From: a virus
Direction: 5' to 3' (one strand)
Length of the DNA: 35,584 nt
Virus record (IMG/VR): IMGVR_UViG_3300035660_000044
Span: 1-35,584 of that record
This document shows positions 15,536 through 23,495 of this stretch, in pieces. How positions within the stretch are numbered: position 1 is the stretch's first letter; each line of letters begins with the position of its first letter. A program made the position numbers and the translations under genes. Under the pieces are notes generated by a model. It searched no databases, was not told where the DNA came from, and worked only from the letters and a program-made list of their open reading frames with translations.

Positions 15536-16255
15536 ATGGTAGTCAAACCCCAAACACCAAAGGAACCCCTAAAGGAAACTCCTGCTGGAGCGGGGACGAA
15601 AGGAAAATCGGTAACCCCTCCGGCTGGCGTTGCTCTTTCGCCAGAAGAGCAGGCAGAATTAGAAGCATTTAGAAAAATCAAAAAGGAAACTGGTTTTACT
15701 AAATTCTCTGAATCTGCGACAGAAGCCATCAGGCTTGCAAAGGAAAATGCAACCCTAAAAGAGAAGTTGGAGCAATCCAGCGCAACTCTTTCTGAAGATG
15801 ATTTGAAGCAAATGAATCCCGATTACGAGACTATGTCTGACGAGGAGAAGAAAGACTTTAGGGAGAAAATGGCTATGAAGCGAAGAATGGCCGTTCTCGA
15901 GGCTAAAGAAAAAATGAGGCAGGATTATGCCTCTATCCCCGAAGGACTTAGGAAAAAGATTGAAGCGAAAGGTGGCTACGACGCATTTAGGGATTATGCT
16001 TGTTCTCCAGAAAATGCCGGGCAAAAAAGCATATTAAACCTGGCAAAATCATTTCTCTATGAAGAGAAGGAGGAAATTACGCCAGAACCTCCAGAAGTGA
16101 GACCGGGACTCGAAGAACCGGGCATAGGAAAGGAAATAACTCCTCCCTCCGGATTTATAGAGATGACAGCCGAACAGGTTGGCGAAATGAGGACAGCACA
16201 TCCTAAAGAATACGCTGAACTAGCAAAGTCAAAGAAACTCAAAATCGTGGGTTAA
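15536..16255 (+). CDS. Probable capsid scaffolding protein
   Basis: A 239-residue, highly charged protein immediately upstream of the coat gene, the classic scaffold position. The N-terminal 50 residues are proline/alanine-rich, the middle (about 50-150) is helical with coiled-coil character (KENATLKEKLEQ, EEKKDFREKMAMKRRMAVLEAKEKMRQ), and the C-terminus is proline-rich then basic. Scaffold proteins guide coat assembly and leave the prohead. No protease domain is visible. Confidence 0.65.
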   Translation: MVVKPQTPKEPLKETPAGAGTKGKSVTPPAGVALSPEEQAELEAFRKIKKETGFTKFSESATEAIRLAKENATLKEKLEQSSATLSEDDLKQMNPDYETMSDEEKKDFREKMAMKRRMAVLEAKEKMRQDYASIPEGLRKKIEAKGGYDAFRDYACSPENAGQKSILNLAKSFLYEEKEEITPEPPEVRPGLEEPGIGKEITPPSGFIEMTAEQVGEMRTAHPKEYAELAKSKKLKIVG

Positions 16256-16313
16256 AATCAAATCATCGCCATTTTGGTCGCAGAAGGAGATCTAATTTAG
16301 ATTGTTTTTACTT

Positions 16314-17402
16314 ATGGACACTTACGGAACTAATTTGGGAGAGCGTTATGCTGTTGCACTTTTAGAGAAATATTACGAAACTACTGTTCAAGACAAAATT
16401 ACCAATTCTGATTATGAAAAACTCTTGAGTGAAGGAGGGGCCAGCGTTATTAAGGTCAAAACCCTTGGCGATGTAACAATCAGTGATTATACTGGTGCCA
16501 ATCTGACCGTTGAAGACCCGACTGAAAGTGAAGGAGAATTGGATCCCGACCAGCAAAAAGCTTACTACTTTAGGATTAAATCTTTAAGTCAGTTTGAAGA
16601 TTATATCAAAAATCCTGGACAGGGCTATATCGACAGGGCGACAAAGCAATTACAAGCACAAGTAGATACTTTCACTCTTGGATTGTATGCTGATATCGGT
16701 TCTGGAAACAGGGTTGGGACTGATTACGTTACTGGGACCGTAACGGTTACCGTTACTACCGGTGCTGTTACTGGATCTGGAACTACCTTTACTTCTGCTA
16801 TGGTTGGATTGGGATTCAAAGCAAATGGGCATACAAAGTGGTATAGAATTACAGCTTATACTAGTGCTACTGCTATCGTCATCTCAAATGACTCTGATGA
16901 TGATTCTGTCATTTATGATGGAGGCGCGATTGGCGCTGGTGCGGCCTATATCATTGAGGCCGCGACTGTTTTGACTGTTACTTCCAGCACCATTGTCGGT
17001 TATGTCGACAAATTGGCTGAGAAGTTAGATGAAGCCCAAGTTCCCAAGACAGATAGATGGATAGTGGTCAACGCTAAAATTGCCCACTTAATCAAACTAT
17101 CCACAGAATTCACTCCGGCAGTTGAAACTGCTTACCAAGATGTAAGAAAGAAAGGACTAATTGGAGAGATTTCTGGCCTTACTGTTTATCAAAACCAGCA
17201 AGTTGCCGGAAACAACACTACTGGTTACTACATTTTGGCAGGACACGTTTCAGCGATCACTTTCTATATGGAGTATAAGGAAACTGGGATTGAACCTCTG
17301 ATTGGAAACTTCGGCCAAGCCTACAAAGGACTGATCGTCTATGGCGCAAAGATATTAGACGAACGCAGAAAAGCTCTCGCATACGCTTGGGTGAAAGTTT
17401 AA
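16314..17402 (+). CDS. Major capsid protein with inserted β-domain
   Basis: A 362-residue coat protein of HK97/P22 type, placed after the scaffold. Typical features are the N-terminal helix ERYAVALLEKYYETTV, an extended loop with TVEDPTESEGELDPDQQKAYYFRI, a spine-like helix GYIDRATKQLQAQVDTFTLGLYADI, and a C-terminal LAGHVSAITFYMEYKETG...FGQAYKGLIVYGAKILDERR region. Residues about 137-218 look like an extra β-domain (TGTVTVTVTTGAVTGSGTTF, SAMVG, YRITAYTSATAIVI). The frame is open from a TTG at 16302, and GGAG at 16286-16289 lies 12 bases from it but 24 from the ATG, so MFLLM as the N-terminus remains possible. Confidence 0.8.
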   Translation: MDTYGTNLGERYAVALLEKYYETTVQDKITNSDYEKLLSEGGASVIKVKTLGDVTISDYTGANLTVEDPTESEGELDPDQQKAYYFRIKSLSQFEDYIKNPGQGYIDRATKQLQAQVDTFTLGLYADIGSGNRVGTDYVTGTVTVTVTTGAVTGSGTTFTSAMVGLGFKANGHTKWYRITAYTSATAIVISNDSDDDSVIYDGGAIGAGAAYIIEAATVLTVTSSTIVGYVDKLAEKLDEAQVPKTDRWIVVNAKIAHLIKLSTEFTPAVETAYQDVRKKGLIGEISGLTVYQNQQVAGNNTTGYYILAGHVSAITFYMEYKETGIEPLIGNFGQAYKGLIVYGAKILDERRKALAYAWVKV

Positions 17403-17448
17403 GCCTAAAGATCGAAGTTTAGAAGTCTAATTTCCTTGTGATTAGTCG

Positions 17449-17491
17449 GGCCCGTTCAAACTCATTGTTGTTCGAGAGATTTGAGCGGGCC
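17449..17491 (+). other. Hairpin after the coat gene
   Basis: GGCCCGTTCAAA (17449-17460) pairs with TTTGAGCGGGCC (17480-17491) over 12 bp including one G-U pair, with a 19-base loop. There is no T-tract, so it is more likely a 3' end stabiliser or partial terminator than a full stop. Such an element would keep coat mRNA abundant relative to the following genes. Confidence 0.5.
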
Positions 17492-17523
17492 AGAACAACC
17501 GAATAACACAAGAATAATTAAAT

Positions 17524-18009
17524 ATGACAAGAAAATGTTTAATTTGTGGGAAAGAATTTAAGACTTGTCCTTATCAAATAAAAACTGGGCATAAGATTAA
17601 ATTCTGTTCCAATGAATGTAGGGCAATCGCAATGAAGCAAAAGATTGTATTGGCAGGAAGACCATTTAAAAAGGGAAAACATTCATCTCCCGAAACAGAA
17701 TTTAAGAAAGGTCATCAATTACAAATTGGAAAAAAACATTGGAATTGGAAAAACGGAATTGTTTATGAAAGAGGATATTGTTATCTTTATCGGCCAAAAC
17801 ATCGTAGAGCAAGAATGGGCAATTATGTAAGAAGAGCGATTTTAGTAGCAGAAAAAACATTAGGAAGATTGATTAGTTTACCGAATCTTATCCATCACAT
17901 TAACGGAATTAAAGATGATGATAGACCTGAGAATCTTTATTTATGTGCGGACAGGAGAGAACACAGCAAAATTTACAAATTAAATTTAAAAGTTGAATCG
18001 AATTTATGA
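17524..18009 (+). CDS. HNH homing-type endonuclease
   Basis: A 161-residue protein. An N-terminal zinc finger uses Cys5, Cys8, Cys28 and Cys32. The HNH core is HHINGIKDDDRPENLYL, with His124/His125, Asn127 and Asn137, and His147 in REHSKIY. Free-standing HNH endonucleases of this type spread as selfish genes by cutting alleles that lack them. The location between coat gene and tail gene, with ATGA overlap into the next gene, fits such an insertion. It does not interrupt another gene here. Confidence 0.8.
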   Translation: MTRKCLICGKEFKTCPYQIKTGHKIKFCSNECRAIAMKQKIVLAGRPFKKGKHSSPETEFKKGHQLQIGKKHWNWKNGIVYERGYCYLYRPKHRRARMGNYVRRAILVAEKTLGRLISLPNLIHHINGIKDDDRPENLYLCADRREHSKIYKLNLKVESNL

Positions 18010-19715
18010 TTAAGATAGAAACGACTAAAAATTTTCTGGGATTTGGAAACGGCACGAAAAAAGGCGAATATTTCTTTTCCCAAAGATTTAACAAAACGAA
18101 AGACGGGATAGCCCCCAACTGGGAGATTAGAGCCGGGATTGATAGTGCTTCTCTGGCCACTCTTTTGACGCCTGGATTTTTTGCTCAAATTAAAATCGGA
18201 ATAGACACTTATGGTTACGTTGTTAATAGAACGACTGCCGGTTCGAATGGAAAGATATTCAGGGCAATTATCAGCAGCGATAGTTGGACTTTGCAGAATA
18301 CCACTACTGTCACCAGTTATGGGAATGGTTTAATCACCGACCAAAAAGGAAGATTGCTTTATCTCCAGACCAGATATTTGGGAATGTTTAATGGTGCAAC
18401 TTGGTATGATACCTGGAAGGATTTCGGGGCAAGTTCATTGCCTAACGATAGCGATTTCAGGCCAAGCGATTTATATGAAGATTGGGTAGTGATGGGTAAC
18501 GGAAACGACATAGCTCTTTTAAATACTGTTGATGACAGTTTTAATGCTACTGCTTTTACTTTACCTGATCAGTTTTTAATTCAGGCCATTAGATCCAACA
18601 GGACTGGAGTTCTAATCGGGGCTAATTTTGAAACCAAAGGAGCATTGGTTCTTTGGGATTGTTTGGCTACCAGCGCAATAACCCCTTGGATCTGGCTGGA
18701 TGACAATATTTCCGCTATTACCCGTTGGGGTGATTTGTGGATTGTGGTTGCCGGTAATAAAACTATCGTTACTAATGGTTATTCCTACAAGGAGCTGGCT
18801 CCATTGCCAGACATACTTTTGAACGATTTTTCCTACAATGCAATTTATCCTTCTGGTATTTCGGTAAAAGACAACTATCTGCTGTTAAGCGCTGATCTTA
18901 TAGGACTCGGGAGGAAAAAAAAGGGCCTTTGGATTTTAAATCTTTTAACCTTGCTCTGGGAATTTTGTCCGGTCTATAATGGTTGCTTAATAGGAGTGAC
19001 GATTGGCGGAATCTTTAATTCTACCTTGGGAAATATCTACATTGGCTATGCCACGGCCAAGCCGGCAAAGTATTATATCGGTCGGCTTTATCAAACATTC
19101 GATGGCGCAGGTTCTTATGTTTTTATCTCTCCTGTTTTTGGCCAAGGAGATACGAAAAAAGTCGGAGAAGCAGTTATTATTAGTCTCAATCCCAATTATT
19201 CTCCGCAATACGCATTTGCTACTCCTGACCCGAATTACAAATTGACCCTCAAAGTTTATGAGTTTAATAGAAGATTATTCAACTATGCAACAACAAATGC
19301 TGTTTCCACCTCTTTGAATAAATTGAAAATTAACGGTTCGAGTAGAAGCGCTTTATCCTATCAGGTAGAAATCGGGGATGAGGTGACAATTTTAGATGGC
19401 ATCAATGCCAGTTCAATCAAACACATTACTGCTTTTACCGGCAAGGGGACAGCCAGCGAAGTCTGGACATTAGACAGCGACTTGGCGGCTATGACGGAAA
19501 GCGGAGTTTATTTAGAAATTTGTCCTTTCAGGAAAATAGCTACCCAGACCTTGAATACCTATAAATGGACGGATTATTATTTCGACATCGGCCACAACCC
19601 AATCGGCAAAAAGTTTTTAGTAAAGGCGGTATTAGAATGCGCCCCCGGGGCCGGCATACTAAAGCCAGAAATTACAAGTTTAAGTTTTATTTATAACGAT
19701 CTCGGCATACCATAA
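18006..19715 (+). CDS. Large β-propeller-like tail protein
   Basis: A 569-residue protein, β-rich throughout, with recurrent aromatic/glycine turns (WEIRAGID, LQTRYLGMFNGATWYDTW, WGDLWIVVAGNKTIVTNGYSY, KKGLWILNLLTLLWEF). These resemble propeller blades as in podovirus tail nozzle or stabilisation proteins (T7 gp12-like, P22 gp10-like). No signal peptide is present. Its start overlaps the HNH stop and its stop overlaps the next start, so it is tightly coupled. The nozzle role is inferred from fold pattern and position. Confidence 0.5.
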   Translation: MIKIETTKNFLGFGNGTKKGEYFFSQRFNKTKDGIAPNWEIRAGIDSASLATLLTPGFFAQIKIGIDTYGYVVNRTTAGSNGKIFRAIISSDSWTLQNTTTVTSYGNGLITDQKGRLLYLQTRYLGMFNGATWYDTWKDFGASSLPNDSDFRPSDLYEDWVVMGNGNDIALLNTVDDSFNATAFTLPDQFLIQAIRSNRTGVLIGANFETKGALVLWDCLATSAITPWIWLDDNISAITRWGDLWIVVAGNKTIVTNGYSYKELAPLPDILLNDFSYNAIYPSGISVKDNYLLLSADLIGLGRKKKGLWILNLLTLLWEFCPVYNGCLIGVTIGGIFNSTLGNIYIGYATAKPAKYYIGRLYQTFDGAGSYVFISPVFGQGDTKKVGEAVIISLNPNYSPQYAFATPDPNYKLTLKVYEFNRRLFNYATTNAVSTSLNKLKINGSSRSALSYQVEIGDEVTILDGINASSIKHITAFTGKGTASEVWTLDSDLAAMTESGVYLEICPFRKIATQTLNTYKWTDYYFDIGHNPIGKKFLVKAVLECAPGAGILKPEITSLSFIYNDLGIP

Positions 19716-20923
19716 TGGAAAAAGCAGAATTCGAAAAATTAGTTAAAGAAGGAAAAATTAAGATAGTTGAAATAAAAGAAGAAGGAGAAGAAATTTCAAG
19801 TTTATTTTCCCAAGCAAAAATTGATGAATATATTTCCAATTTGGAGCAATTAAGAAGAGGGGAAATGCCGACGAAAGACTTAGTTCAAAAAGGCGAGTTG
19901 GTTTATGCCGAAGATTCAGGAGCGATTGATACTTATGTTGTCACTTTAAGTCCGGCAATCACGGCCTACACAACAGGAATGGTTGTTCATTTCAAAGCGA
20001 ATACCATCAACACCGGAGCAGCCACATTAAATGTTAATGGATTGGGAGCAAAGACCATCAAAAAACATAAAGATGTAGATTTGGCGGATGGAGATATTAA
20101 GGCAGGACAAAGAGTAACGGTAATTTATGACGGCGTTAATTTTCAAATGCAGAGTCAATTGGGAAATATCAGTCTTTCTGCAACGCAGGTGGAAGCGACT
20201 TTCCACACCTTTATTTGGAATAATGCTACACCCTGTGCCGTAGGAACCGCTTGTTATGCATTTGGTGATACAGGCACAGTTGTTTTTACAGATGCCGATT
20301 TTGATGACGAGAGGATTTATAGATTTGTAGGATTTTGTAAAGAAGCAAAAAGTGTAGGAGAAAATGTTTTAGTCCAAACAGGAGGAATAGTTGGCGGATT
20401 TACGGGACTAACTTTTGGGGCAGAATATTATTTATCAGGAACTCCTGGGGCAATAGACACTGTTCCAGGGACTTATAAGTTCAAAGTAGGAATTGCCATT
20501 TCAACAACTCAATTACTTATGAAACCAGATAGTAGGGCAGATGTAGTGGCAAGCGATGATTTATTATTCAGTGCTGATACAGAAAGGACTACCACTTCTA
20601 CTACTTATGTTTTAGTTAAAAGAATAACAGTTCAATTTCCTGGGACTTTAAGAATAAAATTTGATATGAGGTCTTCAAGTGATGGAGCAGGGGCCGATGT
20701 TAAAGGAAGGATTTATAAAAATACTGTGGCAATCGGAACAGAACAACAGAGAAATTCATCAACCTATGGAACTTATTCGGAAGATATTTCAGGATGGTTA
20801 CCAGGAGATAGATGCGAACTTTATCATAAAATCTTAGCAGCGGGCCCGACTTGTTATGTTAGAAATTTTAGAATTTATGCCAAGCAAGGTAGAACACTTG
20901 GCGGAACAGTTAATACAGATTAA
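19715..20923 (+). CDS. Tail-fibre-like protein
   Basis: A 402-residue protein. An N-terminal charged helix (1-50) is followed at about 66-148 by a domain frequent in phage fibres, recognisable by DTYVVTLSPAITAYTTGMVV, FKANTINTGAATLNVNGLG, AKTIKKHKD and VTVIYDGVNFQMQ. The remaining 250 residues are β-rich modules ending in a GTYSEDISGWLPGD-type jelly-roll stretch. It is the best candidate for a host-contacting fibre or spike. The ATG overlaps the previous stop by one base. Confidence 0.65.
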   Translation: MEKAEFEKLVKEGKIKIVEIKEEGEEISSLFSQAKIDEYISNLEQLRRGEMPTKDLVQKGELVYAEDSGAIDTYVVTLSPAITAYTTGMVVHFKANTINTGAATLNVNGLGAKTIKKHKDVDLADGDIKAGQRVTVIYDGVNFQMQSQLGNISLSATQVEATFHTFIWNNATPCAVGTACYAFGDTGTVVFTDADFDDERIYRFVGFCKEAKSVGENVLVQTGGIVGGFTGLTFGAEYYLSGTPGAIDTVPGTYKFKVGIAISTTQLLMKPDSRADVVASDDLLFSADTERTTTSTTYVLVKRITVQFPGTLRIKFDMRSSSDGAGADVKGRIYKNTVAIGTEQQRNSSTYGTYSEDISGWLPGDRCELYHKILAAGPTCYVRNFRIYAKQGRTLGGTVNTD

Positions 20924-20936
20924 ATAAAATAAACTT

Positions 20937-21131
20937 ATGGCAAACACAATCAAAAAATTGCAATCAGGAGAATTCGAGATAACCAATCCAAATAATCCAA
21001 ATGAGAAAAAGGTCGTAAATTTAAACGTGCTCAAAGAGACTCTAGTTCACAAGAAGAATGAGTTTGAGCAATTGGGAAATGACATCCCAGAATTAGAGAA
21101 ACTTGCGAGTGAGTTAGAAAAAATAAAATGA
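20937..21131 (+). CDS. 64-residue protein, possible fibre accessory
   Basis: A small protein with an N-terminal strand region (LQSGEFEITNPNNPNEKKVV) and a C-terminal helical coil (LKETLVHKKNEFEQLGND, then LEKLASELEKIK). Position after the fibre gene and ATGA overlap with the adaptor suggest a fibre assembly factor or small structural protein. No family is recognised. Confidence 0.45.
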   Translation: MANTIKKLQSGEFEITNPNNPNEKKVVNLNVLKETLVHKKNEFEQLGNDIPELEKLASELEKIK

Positions 21132-22045
21132 CATTCACACTTTTACAAGAAGAATTATGCGGCAGGCTTGGCGTGGCTTTTGCCGACATCGACAACAACG
21201 GCTTATTCGACAGCACCAAAATCAAGCGCTGGCTTAATATGGCGAAAGATCGGGCTTTATCTTATAGGAAATGGCCGTTTCTTGAGTATGCAGGGAGTGA
21301 TTTAATCGATGCTACCGGGAAATATCCTTATCCTACTTTGATGAAAACAAAGAGCGCTTTCTTGGTGACGGTTGCCGGAGAAAGATACGAAAAAGTGAGA
21401 TACGAAGATTATTTGAAATACTTTGAGGATTATTCTGACGGCGATGACAAGGTTTGGGCTGAATTTGATAGAGATATTTATATCAACGGCAATGCCTGTT
21501 CGGTTGGAGAGGCGGTTATTATATATGGGCAGAAAGGAATAGCAGATCTTGATACTGGAAAATCAGGAGTGGCGTCTGCCACTACCGCTAGCCACTTAGT
21601 AGATGCGACGAAGAGCCAATTTGTAGCCGGAGACGTAGGGAAAACGGTTTGGAATAAAATAGATAATACTTATGCTACCGTAACTGCCTATAATAGCACC
21701 TCTGATTTAACACTTGATACCGATATAATGGTTTCTGGCGAAGATTACGTATTATATTCTGGATCCAATGAAACTCCTTTTGCCGCAGCGGAACCGAGCG
21801 GAGATGAGGCAATAATAAAATTTGCCCAGTCGATCGCTTTGAATTCCGAGACTTTCAAAAATCCAACGAAGGCCAGACAAGAAGAAGCCGGTGCTATGGA
21901 AATACTAAATGCGATTTGGGACAGAATATCGGAAGCAAAGCCGAGAGAAGTTTTAAAAAACACACCGCGATTTAAAAAAATTAACATTATAAGGGGAACG
22001 AGAGAAAAAACCGACCCGAACGATGTCGGACGTTTCCACTATTAA
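21128..22045 (+). CDS. Head-to-tail adaptor with inserted β-domain
   Basis: A 305-residue protein. The N-terminal LLQEELCGRLG, then IKRWLNMAKDRALSYRKWPFLE followed by YPYPTLMKTKSAFLV match head-tail connector proteins of short-tailed phages (P22 gp4 or T7 gp11-like). The C-terminal helix region (DEAIIKFAQSIALNSETFKNPTKARQEE, shown in parts) also fits. Residues about 145-212 (SGVASATTASHLVDATKSQF, DVGKTVWN, YATVTAYNSTSDLTL) form an extra β-domain not needed for the adaptor fold. The call is moderately confident. Confidence 0.6.
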   Translation: MTFTLLQEELCGRLGVAFADIDNNGLFDSTKIKRWLNMAKDRALSYRKWPFLEYAGSDLIDATGKYPYPTLMKTKSAFLVTVAGERYEKVRYEDYLKYFEDYSDGDDKVWAEFDRDIYINGNACSVGEAVIIYGQKGIADLDTGKSGVASATTASHLVDATKSQFVAGDVGKTVWNKIDNTYATVTAYNSTSDLTLDTDIMVSGEDYVLYSGSNETPFAAAEPSGDEAIIKFAQSIALNSETFKNPTKARQEEAGAMEILNAIWDRISEAKPREVLKNTPRFKKINIIRGTREKTDPNDVGRFHY

Positions 22046-22048
22046 AAT

Positions 22049-23494
22049 ATGCCACAGCCAATAACATTATCTGAATATTATACACAAAAAGGACAAGCAT
22101 TACCTTCAGTTTTAGAGAGAGCAAAGATTTATGAGCAGCAAGGGTTAGGATCTGCTTCTGTTTATGCTGGAACAGCAGAACAAAATACTGCTCTATTAAG
22201 TAAACTTTTATTAACTCCAGTTGCTACCCCGCCTGTAAATCAATACCAAGGACAACAGGGAGCTTGGATGTTGCCCGGACAACCAAATACAGGGTATTCA
22301 GGGCTTTGGAAAGAAGGATATGTGCCAGTGACGACAGTTCCACCGGTAACACCGCCTCCGGTAACGCCACCGCCAGTTACTCCTCCTCCAGTAACGGTTC
22401 CGCCAGGGACAACTGCGGTTGATATACAAACTCAAATAACGGATGTTCAGGCGAAAATTAAAGCCGCCACAACTGAATTGGAAAAGCAAAATGCGATAAA
22501 TGATTTTGTCAAAAAAGCGGCTGCGGCTGGTGTTTCTTATGCAGATATTCAAACATATATAGCTTCTTTGTCAGCACCAGCCAAAACAGACGAGGAAATA
22601 AGAAACGAAGTCTTTACAAAATACGGGATAACAGACCTTGAAACAAAAGCATTCGCCACTCCGACTGAAGACTTCGAGACCATTTATAAAAGAGCATATA
22701 CGGATGCCGGATTGGCCGACATTAAGACAAAGATGGATGTAATTAAAGCAGACTTGGATAAAGCAACTGACGATTATAATACGGCGGTCGGAGAAATCAA
22801 CCTAAATCCCTGGCTGCACGAAGCTTCAAGGTTGGGAAAGATCAAAAAAGTTTATGATATGTATGAAGCCAAAGCCTCAAGATTACAAAATTCCTACACT
22901 ACTTTGTCAAACGAATACGACAGAGGCCAGCAAAGGGCGGAAAGTGTAGCGACCAGAGCTTTGAGCGAACTTGAAAAAGGACAGGCAAGAACGAAAGAAG
23001 AATTGAGTTACTATATCAAAAGAGCCGAAGCCGATATCGAGGCTCAAAAGACGTTGACTACGACGGCAGAAGAAAAAGAATTGCTCAGGTATTTCCCCGA
23101 GTATGTTAAAGCTATGCCGGAAAAAGAAGGAGCTGCAGAATTAAAGCAATTAGATACTGGTGAGTGGGCTTGGATTTATAAAAGTGGAAAGGTTGTGAAG
23201 ACCGGAGTTACGGGAGCGCCAAAAGATTTGACCGAAAGTGAAAAAACAGATTTAGGCATAGGAATAGTTGTTGATTATTTTAAGGGTGTAAAAGGGCCTG
23301 ATGGTTTTGTTTCTCCTGAGGATTGGAAAAAAGCCAAGCAGGCTTGGGCTGACGATAAATTGGCTCCCGATGCATTTATTAAGCAATTTTATATGTATAT
23401 CAATCCCAAAGAACCGAGAGGGATAGATGCTTACGGAATAAAAGAAGCAGACTTTCTGAAGAGTGGAGGAGGATTTAAAATAGTGCCACAATAA
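22049..23494 (+). CDS. Probable internal virion protein with PPVT repeats
   Basis: A 481-residue protein. Residues about 92-118 are a flexible proline-rich linker with repeated PPVT units. Residues about 120-345 are long helices and coiled coil. The C-terminal part has GPDGFVSPEDWKKAKQAWAD and FIKQFYMYINPKEPRG, a pattern seen in phage proteins next to giant ejection proteins. It precedes the 1658-residue protein by 1 base, so a joint role in DNA ejection is likely but inferred. Confidence 0.5.
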   Translation: MPQPITLSEYYTQKGQALPSVLERAKIYEQQGLGSASVYAGTAEQNTALLSKLLLTPVATPPVNQYQGQQGAWMLPGQPNTGYSGLWKEGYVPVTTVPPVTPPPVTPPPVTPPPVTVPPGTTAVDIQTQITDVQAKIKAATTELEKQNAINDFVKKAAAAGVSYADIQTYIASLSAPAKTDEEIRNEVFTKYGITDLETKAFATPTEDFETIYKRAYTDAGLADIKTKMDVIKADLDKATDDYNTAVGEINLNPWLHEASRLGKIKKVYDMYEAKASRLQNSYTTLSNEYDRGQQRAESVATRALSELEKGQARTKEELSYYIKRAEADIEAQKTLTTTAEEKELLRYFPEYVKAMPEKEGAAELKQLDTGEWAWIYKSGKVVKTGVTGAPKDLTESEKTDLGIGIVVDYFKGVKGPDGFVSPEDWKKAKQAWADDKLAPDAFIKQFYMYINPKEPRGIDAYGIKEADFLKSGGGFKIVPQ

Positions 23495-23495
23495 T

